DNA from: a virus
DNA length: 42,114 nt
Virus record (IMG/VR): IMGVR_UViG_3300042881_001396
Location: 1 to 42,114 of that record
Direction: 5' to 3' (one strand)
Shown piece by piece: positions 29,863-38,800 of this stretch (within the stretch, counting starts at the first letter, position 1; each line of letters starts with the position of its first letter). Under the pieces are notes generated by a model. That model did no database searches. It saw only the letters and a program-made list of their open reading frames with translations, and had not been told where the DNA came from. The translations under genes were made by a program, and so were the position numbers.

Positions 29863-31059
29863 TTATTGGAATGTTAAGTTCTGTACAGCAATCTCACCAA
29901 CGTAATCAGCTGCGTTACCGAACGATGACGCAGTGTTAGTTAATTCGATGTAACCATAACGAGTCATAAATGACACGACTGGTTCGAATGTTGATGGATC
30001 TAGAACAACACCACTGCTCATCAATGGAATGTATGGGCAGTAGAATGCGGCTGCGTCAGTCTCACTTGAACCTTTATAACCAACCAATACTGGCTGAGTA
30101 TCTGGTGCATATGAGTCAACGAATACGCGCATTGCACCGTTCAATGTACCAACAAACTTAGTGTTAGTTGGTGCTTCGAAAGTGCCTTCAGTAGTTCTTG
30201 CGAATGCTGAAGTTGTTGCTGACTGTAGAACAGTCAATGATGCTGGTGATACAACTGCCCAGTTACCTGCACCGCGACGTGTGCGCTGTGCAATCAAGTT
30301 TGCTACGCGGTTGATTAGAACTGCTAAGGCAGCATGTTCGTCACCAACGTATGTTGCAGTACCTGATACTGTTGCTTGGTTGTATGTGAACTCTGTTGAA
30401 GCAAGAGTACGCAATGACAACAAGATTTCTTGATCGATTTCAGCAGTAATTTCTTGGGCAAGTGCTGCCATGATTTCTGCTTCGATGTCGATACCATGCT
30501 GTGACTGAGCATCCTGAGCTGCTTCAAATGTCCAACGTGCTTGCAACTTACGTGATTTGGCTTCAACAGCCTGACGTAAGATTTGTACGCTGATCTGCTT
30601 ACCGCCGTTACCTTCTAATGCCGCAGTATCATTACCTGTGTAGTAATTTGATGATGTTGCATTTTGAGGTGAACGTGAATAGGCCTGAGCAATTTTGAAT
30701 GGGCTCAATGCTTCTTCACCAGCAACAACGCTAGTAGCGGCTGCTGAGTTGTCAGTCAATGACTGAGCATAACGTACACGCAATGTGTGTATCTGACCAA
30801 CTGGACCAGTCATTGGCTGAACGCCGACTAGTTCGTTAGCAATAACAGTTGGCATAACACGACGGATTACTGGAAGAATCACACGGTTTAATGTTGCGAT
30901 ATTACCAGCAGTCGTTGTGCCTGCAGTAGATTCTGCGAGCAACTGTTTTTTGGTGTTTTCTAGAATAACACCCATCGTTGAACGGCGAGTTCCCTTTAAG
31001 CCTTCTAACAGGGCCTCTTTGGTCTCGTCCCAACGGCTTTCTAAGAGTACTTTTGACAT
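29863..31059 (-). CDS. gp23: Major capsid protein gp23
   Basis: A 398-residue T4-type major head protein, clearly recognisable from LNRVILPVIRRVMPTVIANE and LVGVQPMTGPVGQIHTLRVR in the N-terminal half and from the C-terminal TRYGYIELTNT region. It has the HK97-type fold and forms the hexamers of the icosahedral lattice. A gp21-type cleavage site (L-x-E) is visible at Leu41-Ala42-Glu43, so removal of about 43 residues is expected on maturation. The protein is shorter than T4 gp23 (521), in line with compact aquatic T4-like versions. It is the last gene of the head module, 22 bases after gp22, with an AGGAG ribosome site, and ends at a strong terminator. No gp24-like vertex paralogue is seen here. 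Confidence 0.97.
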   Translation of the reverse strand: MSKVLLESRWDETKEALLEGLKGTRRSTMGVILENTKKQLLAESTAGTTTAGNIATLNRVILPVIRRVMPTVIANELVGVQPMTGPVGQIHTLRVRYAQSLTDNSAAATSVVAGEEALSPFKIAQAYSRSPQNATSSNYYTGNDTAALEGNGGKQISVQILRQAVEAKSRKLQARWTFEAAQDAQSQHGIDIEAEIMAALAQEITAEIDQEILLSLRTLASTEFTYNQATVSGTATYVGDEHAALAVLINRVANLIAQRTRRGAGNWAVVSPASLTVLQSATTSAFARTTEGTFEAPTNTKFVGTLNGAMRVFVDSYAPDTQPVLVGYKGSSETDAAAFYCPYIPLMSSGVVLDPSTFEPVVSFMTRYGYIELTNTASSFGNAADYVGEIAVQNLTFQ

Positions 31060-31081
31060 TTTAATATTCTCCTAATATGTC

Positions 31082-32194
31082 TTACTTAAGCCCTGCCAGA
31101 CGCTTGAAATCGATCAAATTGTTTTCAACGCTTGGATCTTCTTCAATTTTCTTTTTGGCAGTTTCTTTATCACCAGTTACTTCTTTTACAACACTTTCAG
31201 TGAGAGCAGTTTTAGCGCCTGACTTCTCAATTCCTGTGTTAAGAACTGCTGGTAGATACTTATCGAAAGCGGACTTCAATTTTGGTGTCTGTACGCTTTC
31301 AAGTAAAGCCTTCATCACATCAGCCTTCTCTTTGTTTAGAGGAGATAGAAGTTTTTCCATTTCCTTTTCACGCTGAGTTGATTCTTTAATGATTCTAACT
31401 TCACGATCCTTTGACTCTACAAGCTTATGTGCTTCAATAGCCTTTGCTGTAGCCTCAGCCAACGCCTGATCTTTCGCAGTAATTACTGACATTAACTTGC
31501 GGGCTTCTGCTTTATCATTTAGATAAGTTACAGAATACTCACTAGCAAATGCTTCGAATAACTTACGTCCGAAACTGTTTTCGCGGGCTGTTTTGATGTC
31601 TTCTTTGAGTTGTGATAGTTCACCCTTCAAATGAGATGATATTGCATCGCTGACTCTCTTTGCGCTTTCGGCAACAAATTTTTGCTTAAGTGCTTCAAGT
31701 TTCTGGCGACCTTCTGTGACCAACTTAACGCGAGCCTCAACAACTGCTTTCTTATCCGTTGAAAATTCCCTGATCTCTTTTGCAAGAGCATGGACAACGA
31801 ATTTTTCTAACTTTTGTTGATTCTCCATTTGAGCCTTACGATCATTGCGCAATTCTTTGATTTCTTCGGATAGTTTAGTAACCATGAAACCATTGAATTT
31901 GGCTGCATTTTCTTGCATTTTAATTTTCGCTTGTACTCGGTCTTCGTTTAAAGCCTTTCTCTCATCATGAAATTCTGCAATTTCAGTTGAGAGGCTTTCT
32001 GTTATCATCTTATCTAGGGCTTCTACCATAACGCTACGATCATGCTCGTAACGGTGTGCAAATTCCTCGCGGAGTTCAGCACGTACTTGATCACGGGCTT
32101 CAGTCAACTTTCCTTCCCAAACTTTATTAATTTCGTTTGAGATGTCTTCGCTGATGAGACCGCTTTCAACTAATGGTTTGATAGCATCTAACAT
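31082..32194 (-). CDS. gp22: Prohead scaffolding core protein gp22
   Basis: A 370-residue, almost wholly helical, charged protein lying exactly where T4 has gene 22, between protease gp21 and capsid gp23. Long heptad-like stretches (about residues 40-290) with many Glu/Lys/Arg and hardly any aromatic residues indicate extended coiled coils. The N-terminal MLDAIKPLVESGLISEDI matches the start typical of T4-like scaffold proteins. Several L-x-E sites (for example LVES, LLES) fit destruction by gp21 during maturation. It is longer than T4 gp22 (269), mainly through the coiled-coil middle. The C-terminal IDFKRLAGL segment is probably the contact with the capsid protein, as in other scaffolds (inference). 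The assignment rests on synteny as well as sequence. Confidence 0.9.
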   Translation of the reverse strand: MLDAIKPLVESGLISEDISNEINKVWEGKLTEARDQVRAELREEFAHRYEHDRSVMVEALDKMITESLSTEIAEFHDERKALNEDRVQAKIKMQENAAKFNGFMVTKLSEEIKELRNDRKAQMENQQKLEKFVVHALAKEIREFSTDKKAVVEARVKLVTEGRQKLEALKQKFVAESAKRVSDAISSHLKGELSQLKEDIKTARENSFGRKLFEAFASEYSVTYLNDKAEARKLMSVITAKDQALAEATAKAIEAHKLVESKDREVRIIKESTQREKEMEKLLSPLNKEKADVMKALLESVQTPKLKSAFDKYLPAVLNTGIEKSGAKTALTESVVKEVTGDKETAKKKIEEDPSVENNLIDFKRLAGLK

Positions 32195-32210
32195 GCTCTT
32201 ATCCCCTATT

Positions 32211-32849
32211 TTATATTTTAAGTTCCTTGATGAGGCGCTTTACTTCCTCAGCCAAGTAACTTTGTACCTTCTTGTCGCCTCTTGCTTCTCTAGCGATATC
32301 TATGACTTTATGACCATGCTTCATATTCATGAGGCTTTCGTATATTGCTTTAGGATATGCGTTAGGTGCGCTAGGTTGTGCGACTATATCTACAGTGATT
32401 ATTTCAAAATCACTTACTTTGCCATCTAAGTCGCTTACATTACCTGATCCACGACTTGAAACGCCTAGTTTCACACCACTTTCCAACATTGTCTTTACTA
32501 ATTGACCCATTGGAGTTGGTAGAATTTTTAATTTACCGAAACCGTTTGCGCCATCCATCCACATATTTGTGATCATATGGCTGACACGGTCTAAGTTAAT
32601 TTTTAAATCGTCTGGGTGATCAACTTCACCCAACACTGAATAACCTTCTTGGATTTGCTTGTTTAACGTATCTACTGCGGTCTCTATTTCAGAAACGGGG
32701 TAAACACGCTCGTTTGCGTTTTTAACCCCGCCCTGAATAAAGATGCCCTTCATATAGAGGGTCTTTAACTCGTCGTTGCCTTCCTTGACGGACTCAACGA
32801 CCATGTTCGCTCTATCGAACGTTAAGTGCTCCTTGAGATACAAAGCCAT
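32211..32849 (-). CDS. gp21: Prohead core protease gp21
   Basis: A 212-residue serine protease of the T4 gp21/herpesvirus assemblin-like group, of the same length as T4 gp21. GEVDHPDD supplies the catalytic His78 and GVSSRGSG the serine at 131 or 132; an aspartate such as Asp87 (NLDRVSH) may complete the triad. MKGIFIQGGVKNANERVYP is the characteristic N-terminal strand region of the family. It is packaged in the prohead core, activates itself, and cleaves scaffold, core proteins and gp23 at L/I-x-E sites. It lies between the acidic core protein and gp22 in T4 order, with a GGAG ribosome site. No unusual change in the active-site region was noticed. Confidence 0.96.
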   Translation of the reverse strand: MALYLKEHLTFDRANMVVESVKEGNDELKTLYMKGIFIQGGVKNANERVYPVSEIETAVDTLNKQIQEGYSVLGEVDHPDDLKINLDRVSHMITNMWMDGANGFGKLKILPTPMGQLVKTMLESGVKLGVSSRGSGNVSDLDGKVSDFEIITVDIVAQPSAPNAYPKAIYESLMNMKHGHKVIDIAREARGDKKVQSYLAEEVKRLIKELKI

Positions 32850-32870
32850 TTGTCTCCAAGTTCCTCTTAA

Positions 32871-33650
32871 TTAACCTTTGGCTACCGGGCTCTTGCTATT
32901 TGCTGAACCGTCCTTAGTCACTGGCTTAGGAGCGGCTGACAAATCAACTTTTGCCTTGCCACCTGGTACGTTCTTGAATGAACCTGCACCTGGTAGATCG
33001 CCTTCTTTCTTGCTGTACTCATTTGATGGACCTTTTGGACCATTTGGTACAGATTCAGTACCGCCTGCGAATTTGACAGGCTTGCTGTCCATTCCCTTAG
33101 CGCCTGAGTTTGCTGTTACCGGGCTCTTAGTCTGAGCACCGTTATCACCGTGAGTTACAGATACTTTTTGTAACTGTACGGCTTCCATCATTTCTTCGCC
33201 GTCAACTTCTACGTCAACCATTTCTTCTTCGTCGTCGCCCATATCAGCGTCACCGCCCATGAGTGCTTCGAATTCGGCCATCAAATCATCTAACTTGTCT
33301 TTGATGTCACCTAAATCTTCTTTGTCTACTGAACCTTCAGCATCGTGATCTGCTTCTAGATCAGCGGTCATGTCGTCTCCGGCTTCTTCTGCTTCATCGT
33401 CAAAATCGATGTCTGCTTCGTCTTCTTCGGCTTCTACAACGTCACCTGATTCTTCTGCTGAAATCTCGTCCATTAGATCGCCTACTTCGCCAACCATCGA
33501 ACCTTCTTCGTCCATCATTTCTTCGTCCATGATAGATTCATAAATTTCGCGTGACTTTTCAACCACGATCTCGTGGAATAATTCTTTTGCTTTGTCTTCG
33601 TTCTCATTGATGATCAAATCAATAAGTTGTTCAAATTTTTTGTTATCCAT
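32871..33650 (-). CDS. Acidic prohead core protein in the gp68 position
   Basis: A 259-residue protein beginning MDNKKFEQLIDLIINENEDK, a helical N-terminus of about 40 residues similar to small prohead core proteins of T4-like phages. Residues about 42-150 are extremely acidic (runs of Asp/Glu such as EEDEADIDFDDEAEE). Residues about 155-259 are disordered, with Gly/Pro/Lys/Ser-rich sequence ending KSPVAKG. Its position before gp21 is that of T4 gene 68 (141 residues), so this is an expanded version. The acidic part may fill the core and be degraded to internal peptides, or may mimic DNA (inference). A CCAGGAGA ribosome site supports the ATG. The gene follows a hairpin terminator and a possible late octamer, so it probably starts a new transcript. 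Confidence 0.75.
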   Translation of the reverse strand: MDNKKFEQLIDLIINENEDKAKELFHEIVVEKSREIYESIMDEEMMDEEGSMVGEVGDLMDEISAEESGDVVEAEEDEADIDFDDEAEEAGDDMTADLEADHDAEGSVDKEDLGDIKDKLDDLMAEFEALMGGDADMGDDEEEMVDVEVDGEEMMEAVQLQKVSVTHGDNGAQTKSPVTANSGAKGMDSKPVKFAGGTESVPNGPKGPSNEYSKKEGDLPGAGSFKNVPGGKAKVDLSAAPKPVTKDGSANSKSPVAKG

Positions 33651-33684
33651 TGTATATCTCCTGGGTTAAATGGCTTTGTAGATT

Positions 33685-33692
33685 TATTTAGT
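33685..33692 (-). promoter_or_regulatory. Weak late-promoter-like octamer before the acidic core gene
   Basis: The minus strand reads ACTAAATA (six of eight to TATAAATA, with the TAAATA core intact), 34 bases before the ATG at 33650. Spacing agrees with other late promoters here, but the match is modest. Confidence 0.3.
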
Positions 33693-33756
33693 GCGTAGTT
33701 ATAAAAAGCACTCAATAAGTACTATTTTTTTACGTTTTTGTTAAAAAATGTAACAA

Positions 33757-33778
33757 TTTTAGATATTAGTATCTAAAA
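33757..33778 (-). terminator. Hairpin after the gp67-position gene
   Basis: TTTTAGATA pairs perfectly with TATCTAAAA across a 4-base loop, starting 4 bases after the stop at 33783 on the minus strand. It is followed by TTGTTACATTTTTT. The AT-rich stem is weaker than the gp23 terminator but its placement favours termination or 3'-end protection. Confidence 0.6.
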
Positions 33779-33782
33779 TCGA

Positions 33783-34010
33783 TCAAGCGGTTGCTTCTTG
33801 AGGTTGATTTGCCGCACCGTATTGTTCACGGACTTTCTTTAAATGTTCTTTCTTTTCATAGTTTCGAACATCTAGCATTTTGCGCAATTTGCGTAATTGT
33901 TTAAGTGTGAGTTTAGTTTTACGTGAGGTTCTCCACACAGGTTTGCTGTTATCGGCATTAACATCTTGCATCCCATTAATGGGTGGATCAAACATCTCAA
34001 ATAGTTTCAT
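33783..34010 (-). CDS. Small basic protein in the gp67 position
   Basis: A 75-residue protein starting MKLFEMFDPPING. Its second half is strongly basic (KTKLTLKQLRKLRKMLDVRN, then YEKKEHLKKVREQYG) and predicted helical. It lies directly after gp20 and before the acidic core protein, the slot of T4 gene 67 (80 residues). Yet T4 gp67 is acidic, so homology is uncertain and it may be a different conserved protein of aquatic T4-like phages. The basic helix could contact the acidic core protein encoded next, or DNA; this is inference. No Shine-Dalgarno sequence is visible; a GATAAATA octamer ends 6 bases before the ATG. Confidence 0.7.
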   Translation of the reverse strand: MKLFEMFDPPINGMQDVNADNSKPVWRTSRKTKLTLKQLRKLRKMLDVRNYEKKEHLKKVREQYGAANQPQEATA

Positions 34011-34016
34011 AGTTAT

Positions 34017-34024
34017 TATTTATC
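34017..34024 (-). promoter_or_regulatory. Late-promoter-like octamer 6 bases before the 75-residue gene
   Basis: The minus strand reads GATAAATA immediately after the gp20 stop codon and 6 bases before the ATG at 34010. There is no Shine-Dalgarno sequence in the short gap. Confidence 0.45.
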
Positions 34025-35800
34025 TTATGCCGGTGGACTTGCTGGAGTTGCTGGAGCCGCTGGTGCTGATGCACCTGCAGGAGCCGCGCTTACTGGACCT
34101 GCTACTTCAGCACCCATTTCTTCTTCAGGCGGTGCTTCCATCTCGTCTCCAGTTTGTTCATCTGTCTCTATATCTGCGGCGCTTACGCCTACGCTACGTA
34201 AATCGCTACCTTTTGGTTCGTCTAACGGCTCTTTATTATTTTCTTCACGCCATAGTTTTTCGTTCTTTGTAATCTCTTCTTCAGTCAATCCTAAGAAACG
34301 TTCCATAGCAAAACGTTTACTCATATAAGGAAACGCTTCCATAGACTGAAATGTACCTACTCTTGCTGTATCAAGTTCACTTTGACGATATGCCGCAAAG
34401 TTCTGTGGCGGATTGAATTCTATATTAAACAACCCACTATCAATATTGAATCCTCTCCAACGTAAGAATAGTTTAAATTCTTCGTCTAACTTGATTGACA
34501 AGTAGTTTTGTAGTCGTTCACAATATTGATTGAAACGATATTCTTGTATCAATGCTGTACCGACACGACCATCACTTAATGGGCGATCACTATCATCTGG
34601 ACCAGTTGGTAGATATGAACTTGGTACACGTAATCCACGTGCTAATCTGTTGTTGAAGTAACGCAAGTCATCGATCTCACCTAGATTCTGTCCACCGGGC
34701 ATGACTTCAACGCTACTTCCACGACCGTCAGCAGTGACTGGGAAGAAGTAATCTTCATTCATACTCAATGGATTATATGAAGCATCAACAATGCTTGAAC
34801 CACCATATACACTAGGAATTCTACGTTGATGTATTTCATTTTTGATACGTTCAACAAATGCCATAGCCAAATGACTTGGCATGTTACCAACGTCAATCTT
34901 GAACAGTCTACGTTCAGGAGCACGTTGTACACGATAGATAAGAACGGCATCTTCAAGCAATTCTTTTTGCTTGTAAACTTTGAAAATATTTTCTAATATA
35001 CTCTGACCAAAAGGCCAGAAGCGGTCAAGACCTTCTGTCAGGCTAAGATGTACTATGTGTTTCGCATCGATAGCGGCTTCGCTCTGACCTAATGTAAAAC
35101 GGCTACCTGATGTATTATATGGCATAGCAGGAACAGTGTAAGGAGTATTTGTTCCGCCCCCACTACCGCCTAAACCAGTTGCTGGATTTGCGGCAAAATC
35201 TGTATTTGTTTTTTGTGCTACAGATAAATTCTGTAAATTGATGTTCAAGTCTTTGATAACATACTGCTCAGGTTTCTTACCTTCACTTTCGTTAACAATA
35301 ACTTTAATAACTTTAACCATATCAACCCAGTATAACTTAAAGTTTTCTGGGTCACGTACAAATACTTGATCACCGTATTTTACAGTGTTACGAAATATTT
35401 TAAACAATCTCTGATCAAACTGATTTAGTTTGCACCATTGCTGTAACTGCTGTTTTAATATATTAACTTCATGAGGAGTAGGCTCTTCGCTAAAATTTAT
35501 ATTGAATGGAGTTCCGTTATGTTCATTCTTTTGTGTGCTGAACTCAGCAAGAATATCTAAACATGCATTGATTTCAGCATCGACATCCATCATTTCATAT
35601 TGATTATAACGTTCAATCCTATTAGGGTGCCCTGTGTAAACTTCAGGCAGTCTACTCATGTAATTGCGGTATCCCCAATCAGCATTATTGTAGCCGTCAT
35701 TAGGTCCGTTGCCGGAATTCCATGCACCGGCATTGCTGTTTATACCTGATATCGGGCTAGTGACGCCGGATTTGTTTAAGAATCGTTTAGTGTATGGCAT
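34025..35800 (-). CDS. gp20: Portal vertex protein gp20
   Basis: A 591-residue portal protein. Recognisable family segments include YNQYEMMDVDAEINACLDIL (about residues 67-86), KYGDQVFVRD, RAPERRLFKIDVGN, then MPSHLAMAFVERIKN, and DDLRYFNNRLARGLRVPSSY. Twelve copies form the ring through which DNA is packed and on which prohead assembly starts. Compared with T4 gp20 (524) it has a Gly-rich insertion around residues 205-240 (GLGGSGGGTNTPYTVP) and a longer disordered acidic then Ala/Pro-rich C-terminal tail (GASAPAAPATPASPPA). It is followed by the 75-residue gene and preceded by the tape measure gene rather than by gp18/gp19 as in T4. The upstream gap has an ACTAAATA octamer but no evident Shine-Dalgarno sequence. 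Confidence 0.97.
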   Translation of the reverse strand: MPYTKRFLNKSGVTSPISGINSNAGAWNSGNGPNDGYNNADWGYRNYMSRLPEVYTGHPNRIERYNQYEMMDVDAEINACLDILAEFSTQKNEHNGTPFNINFSEEPTPHEVNILKQQLQQWCKLNQFDQRLFKIFRNTVKYGDQVFVRDPENFKLYWVDMVKVIKVIVNESEGKKPEQYVIKDLNINLQNLSVAQKTNTDFAANPATGLGGSGGGTNTPYTVPAMPYNTSGSRFTLGQSEAAIDAKHIVHLSLTEGLDRFWPFGQSILENIFKVYKQKELLEDAVLIYRVQRAPERRLFKIDVGNMPSHLAMAFVERIKNEIHQRRIPSVYGGSSIVDASYNPLSMNEDYFFPVTADGRGSSVEVMPGGQNLGEIDDLRYFNNRLARGLRVPSSYLPTGPDDSDRPLSDGRVGTALIQEYRFNQYCERLQNYLSIKLDEEFKLFLRWRGFNIDSGLFNIEFNPPQNFAAYRQSELDTARVGTFQSMEAFPYMSKRFAMERFLGLTEEEITKNEKLWREENNKEPLDEPKGSDLRSVGVSAADIETDEQTGDEMEAPPEEEMGAEVAGPVSAAPAGASAPAAPATPASPPA

Positions 35801-35807
35801 TATCTAG

Positions 35808-35815
35808 TATTTAGT
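35808..35815 (-). promoter_or_regulatory. Weak late-promoter-like octamer before gp20
   Basis: The minus strand reads ACTAAATA (six of eight), ending 7 bases before the ATG at 35800, in the 16-base gap after the tape measure stop. No Shine-Dalgarno sequence is seen. Low confidence alone; noted because the same arrangement recurs. Confidence 0.3.
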
Positions 35816-35816
35816 G

Positions 35817-38800
35817 TCAGGCTTTACTATACTTCAATATCTTACTCTGTGTATTGTTGCTAGAGTCAAGTTTATCAATCACAGCATCTAGTTTGGTTGC
35901 CATCATATCCATCATTGATTGATTTATGCTAGCAAGTTCTTTGAATATTTCTGGATCGTTACTTCCTACTGCGGCTTCTTTGTCTTGTAATTGTGCTTGT
36001 ATTTCTGTATTAGTTTTCTTACCCAATTCTGCTAAGAAACTGTTAGGATCTAGTGGCACGATCATCTCATTACCGTGCAACGTTGCTGGATACCCAGTTT
36101 CTGGACCCATTGCTAATCCGCCTGCATCGGCACTAACTTTTGTTGGTATTTTACCTGATCGCAATGCTTCTGCAAGAGTCTTTCCTTCAGTAGCCTGTTT
36201 ATGACTCGACGTTTCACCGTGACCATATACCATGGACGCGCCGAATTTTGACATCAAACTTTTACCTAAATCAAATCCTGATTTTAATTGTGCTGTGCTT
36301 ACGTCAGAGTCGTCTTTTGCTACTAAAGAAATACTTACAGAGTTACTATTAGTAAGTCCAGGTTGCTTATCAGTTTTTCCTGCATGCCATGCTTTTTGAT
36401 CTCCAGGAACAAATTCTGTGACAGAACCATCTTGATCAACCATGTAATGGTAACCTAGACCTCTAGCCTTAAGTGTCGATATAGCACTTTGTAATCCTCT
36501 ACCACCTGTATGATGAACTATGATACCATCTGTCTTTTTTCTAGGTCCTTTTGCCGCATCTCCTGCATCAGCCGAAGCCATTTTTACTTCGGCTGCAGGG
36601 GCGCCGCCTCCGCCGCCTGCTTTTCCTTCAACGTCATCAGATGGTGGTTTTGCAGAATCTTTTGATCCGCCACCTAATAATTTAGAAGTATATCCGGAAA
36701 CCATGTCCATGAATCCACCACCGGATGACGATGAAGACACACTTACTCCTCCACCACCGCCACCTGCAGCCGCGGCTGGTTTGCTACCGCCACCACCACC
36801 ACCACCGCCACCTGCAGCCGCGGCTGGTTTGCTACCGCCACCACCACCACCGCCACCACTTGCTTTAGCAGGGCTTGCGGCTGTAGCAGGTGCGCCAGCA
36901 CCACCTGATTTAGCCATTCCTAATGCAGACGTATAGGCTGCAAATGCTTGTCCTAATTTTAGTGCTTTGTCTGGATCGACATCAAGTTTAGTAAACTTGA
37001 CAAATTTACCCATGACATCATCGCCGCCAAACATTTTGACGATGCCACCAACAATATTATCTGCGGCATTCTTTAATTCACCGCCGCCTTTAAATTCTGA
37101 TAGTGCTTGACTGAAGTATACAAATGCTTGTGCATTATTTTTAACGTTATTAGGATCGCCTATGTTTATCTTACTAAATTTTGAAAACTTAGTAAAGGCA
37201 GCATCATTATCACCGCCTATAAATGAAACTACATTAGACCTTATTGCGCTTGCTATACTAGTATCAGCACCGCCTTTATATTTTGACATTGCTTCATTAA
37301 ATGTTGTAAACGCTTCTGCATTTTCTTTAACCTTTTTAGCATCAATATTAAGTTGACTAAATTCTTGTAATTTGTCAATAGGTGTGGCACCACCAAAGAA
37401 TTTAGTAATGCCTTCAGACATATTGCCTATTATGCCCCCGATGCCAGCGGCTACGCCACCGGCACCGAATACTGCCATGCCTTTACCAATTTCGTATATA
37501 CCTTCACCGGTAGCTTTTAATTTCGTTCCGTCAAGTTTAGTAAATGACTCTAAACCTTCACTCAATGTAGGCAATGCTTTGCCCATGATCCATGTAGCAC
37601 CTGCAAGACCTGCACCTACTGCGGCTATTGCTACACCAAACCCTGCGGCACCTAACGCTACTTTAGGATTTGCGAATGCAGCCAAACCTTTGGCTGCACC
37701 TTCAAGCATGTTACCGCCACCTTGACCTAATCCTTGAACTATACTACCTGCTTTACCCCCACCTGCGCCACCTGCCGCAGGCTGAACCACTCCGCCGGTA
37801 CCAGGCAACCCTCCACCTGCACCGCCACCAAACATACCCATGGCTTTATTCATCATGCCGCCACCGTCACCGGTAGACAACATGCCTCGTTTAGCCATAA
37901 CACCCAATGCTATCGCAGCCGCTCCGGCTGCGGCTGTTAATCCTATCAATCCTAATTTAAATGGGTTAAGTGCAGTGACTAAATCTTCTACTGCGCCGGT
38001 GGCTTTTATATTAGCCTCTTGCAATTTTGCTCTTGCATCTGCTTCAGGATCTTTACCTTCTTTACCTGCCGCCTCACGTCTTGCTTTTTGTGCTTTGGCT
38101 TCTTCTTCGCCGTTGACGCCCATCTTATTACTGATTTGCGCTAATTCTTCAGCAGTACCGGTAAAGTATCTGTTAGAGATTTCTTCACTGATAGCCATCT
38201 GACGACCAGATGACTCTACACGATCTCCAAACTTCTTAACATATTCATCTTGTAATTTTTGTGCGGCTACAGTAGCATCACCGCCTTCTTTGACAGTTTT
38301 CTGATATTCTTGTACTGCTTCAGTCATGCCAAGCATTGACAATTGCTGTGCATTTTTACCGGTGATGGCACCGGTAGTCATCAATTCACGTACACCATCT
38401 TGCAATGCTTTGGGTTGCCCAGCCAATGCTGTCATTGCATCATTACGGCCTTTTATTTCTTTTTCTAATGCTTTTGCACCTGCTTCATCACCGGCGGCTC
38501 TTAATCTGTTAGCCTTCAACTGATCTTGCATGTTAACAATTTGCATCTGACGATGCATCAACTGTTCTTTTTGCTGTTCTTTTAATGCCTTGACATCTTT
38601 ACCAGTAAGTGCAGCCAAATCTAACAATTGAGTTTGATAATCTATACTTGCTCTTCTTAGTTTGTCTCTATCTCCTAATTCATTTCTGATAGAACGTCCC
38701 GAACTTGCTTGCATCTGTAAGTAATCAGCAGTGCCTTGCATCATCTCTTCTTGGTTTATACCAAGACGACTCATCATCTTACGTTCTTCGTCAGTAGCCT

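Larger units (their letters stand above)
33651..33782. other. Intergenic region between the gp67- and gp68-position genes
   Basis: This 132-base AT-rich gap holds a terminator-like hairpin at its right end (33757-33778), a second small inverted repeat beside it (TGTTA/TAACA on either side of a T-run), and a possible late octamer at 33685-33692. A short inverted repeat AGTGC/GCACT around 33690-33712 is also present. No coding capacity is seen. Confidence 0.6.
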
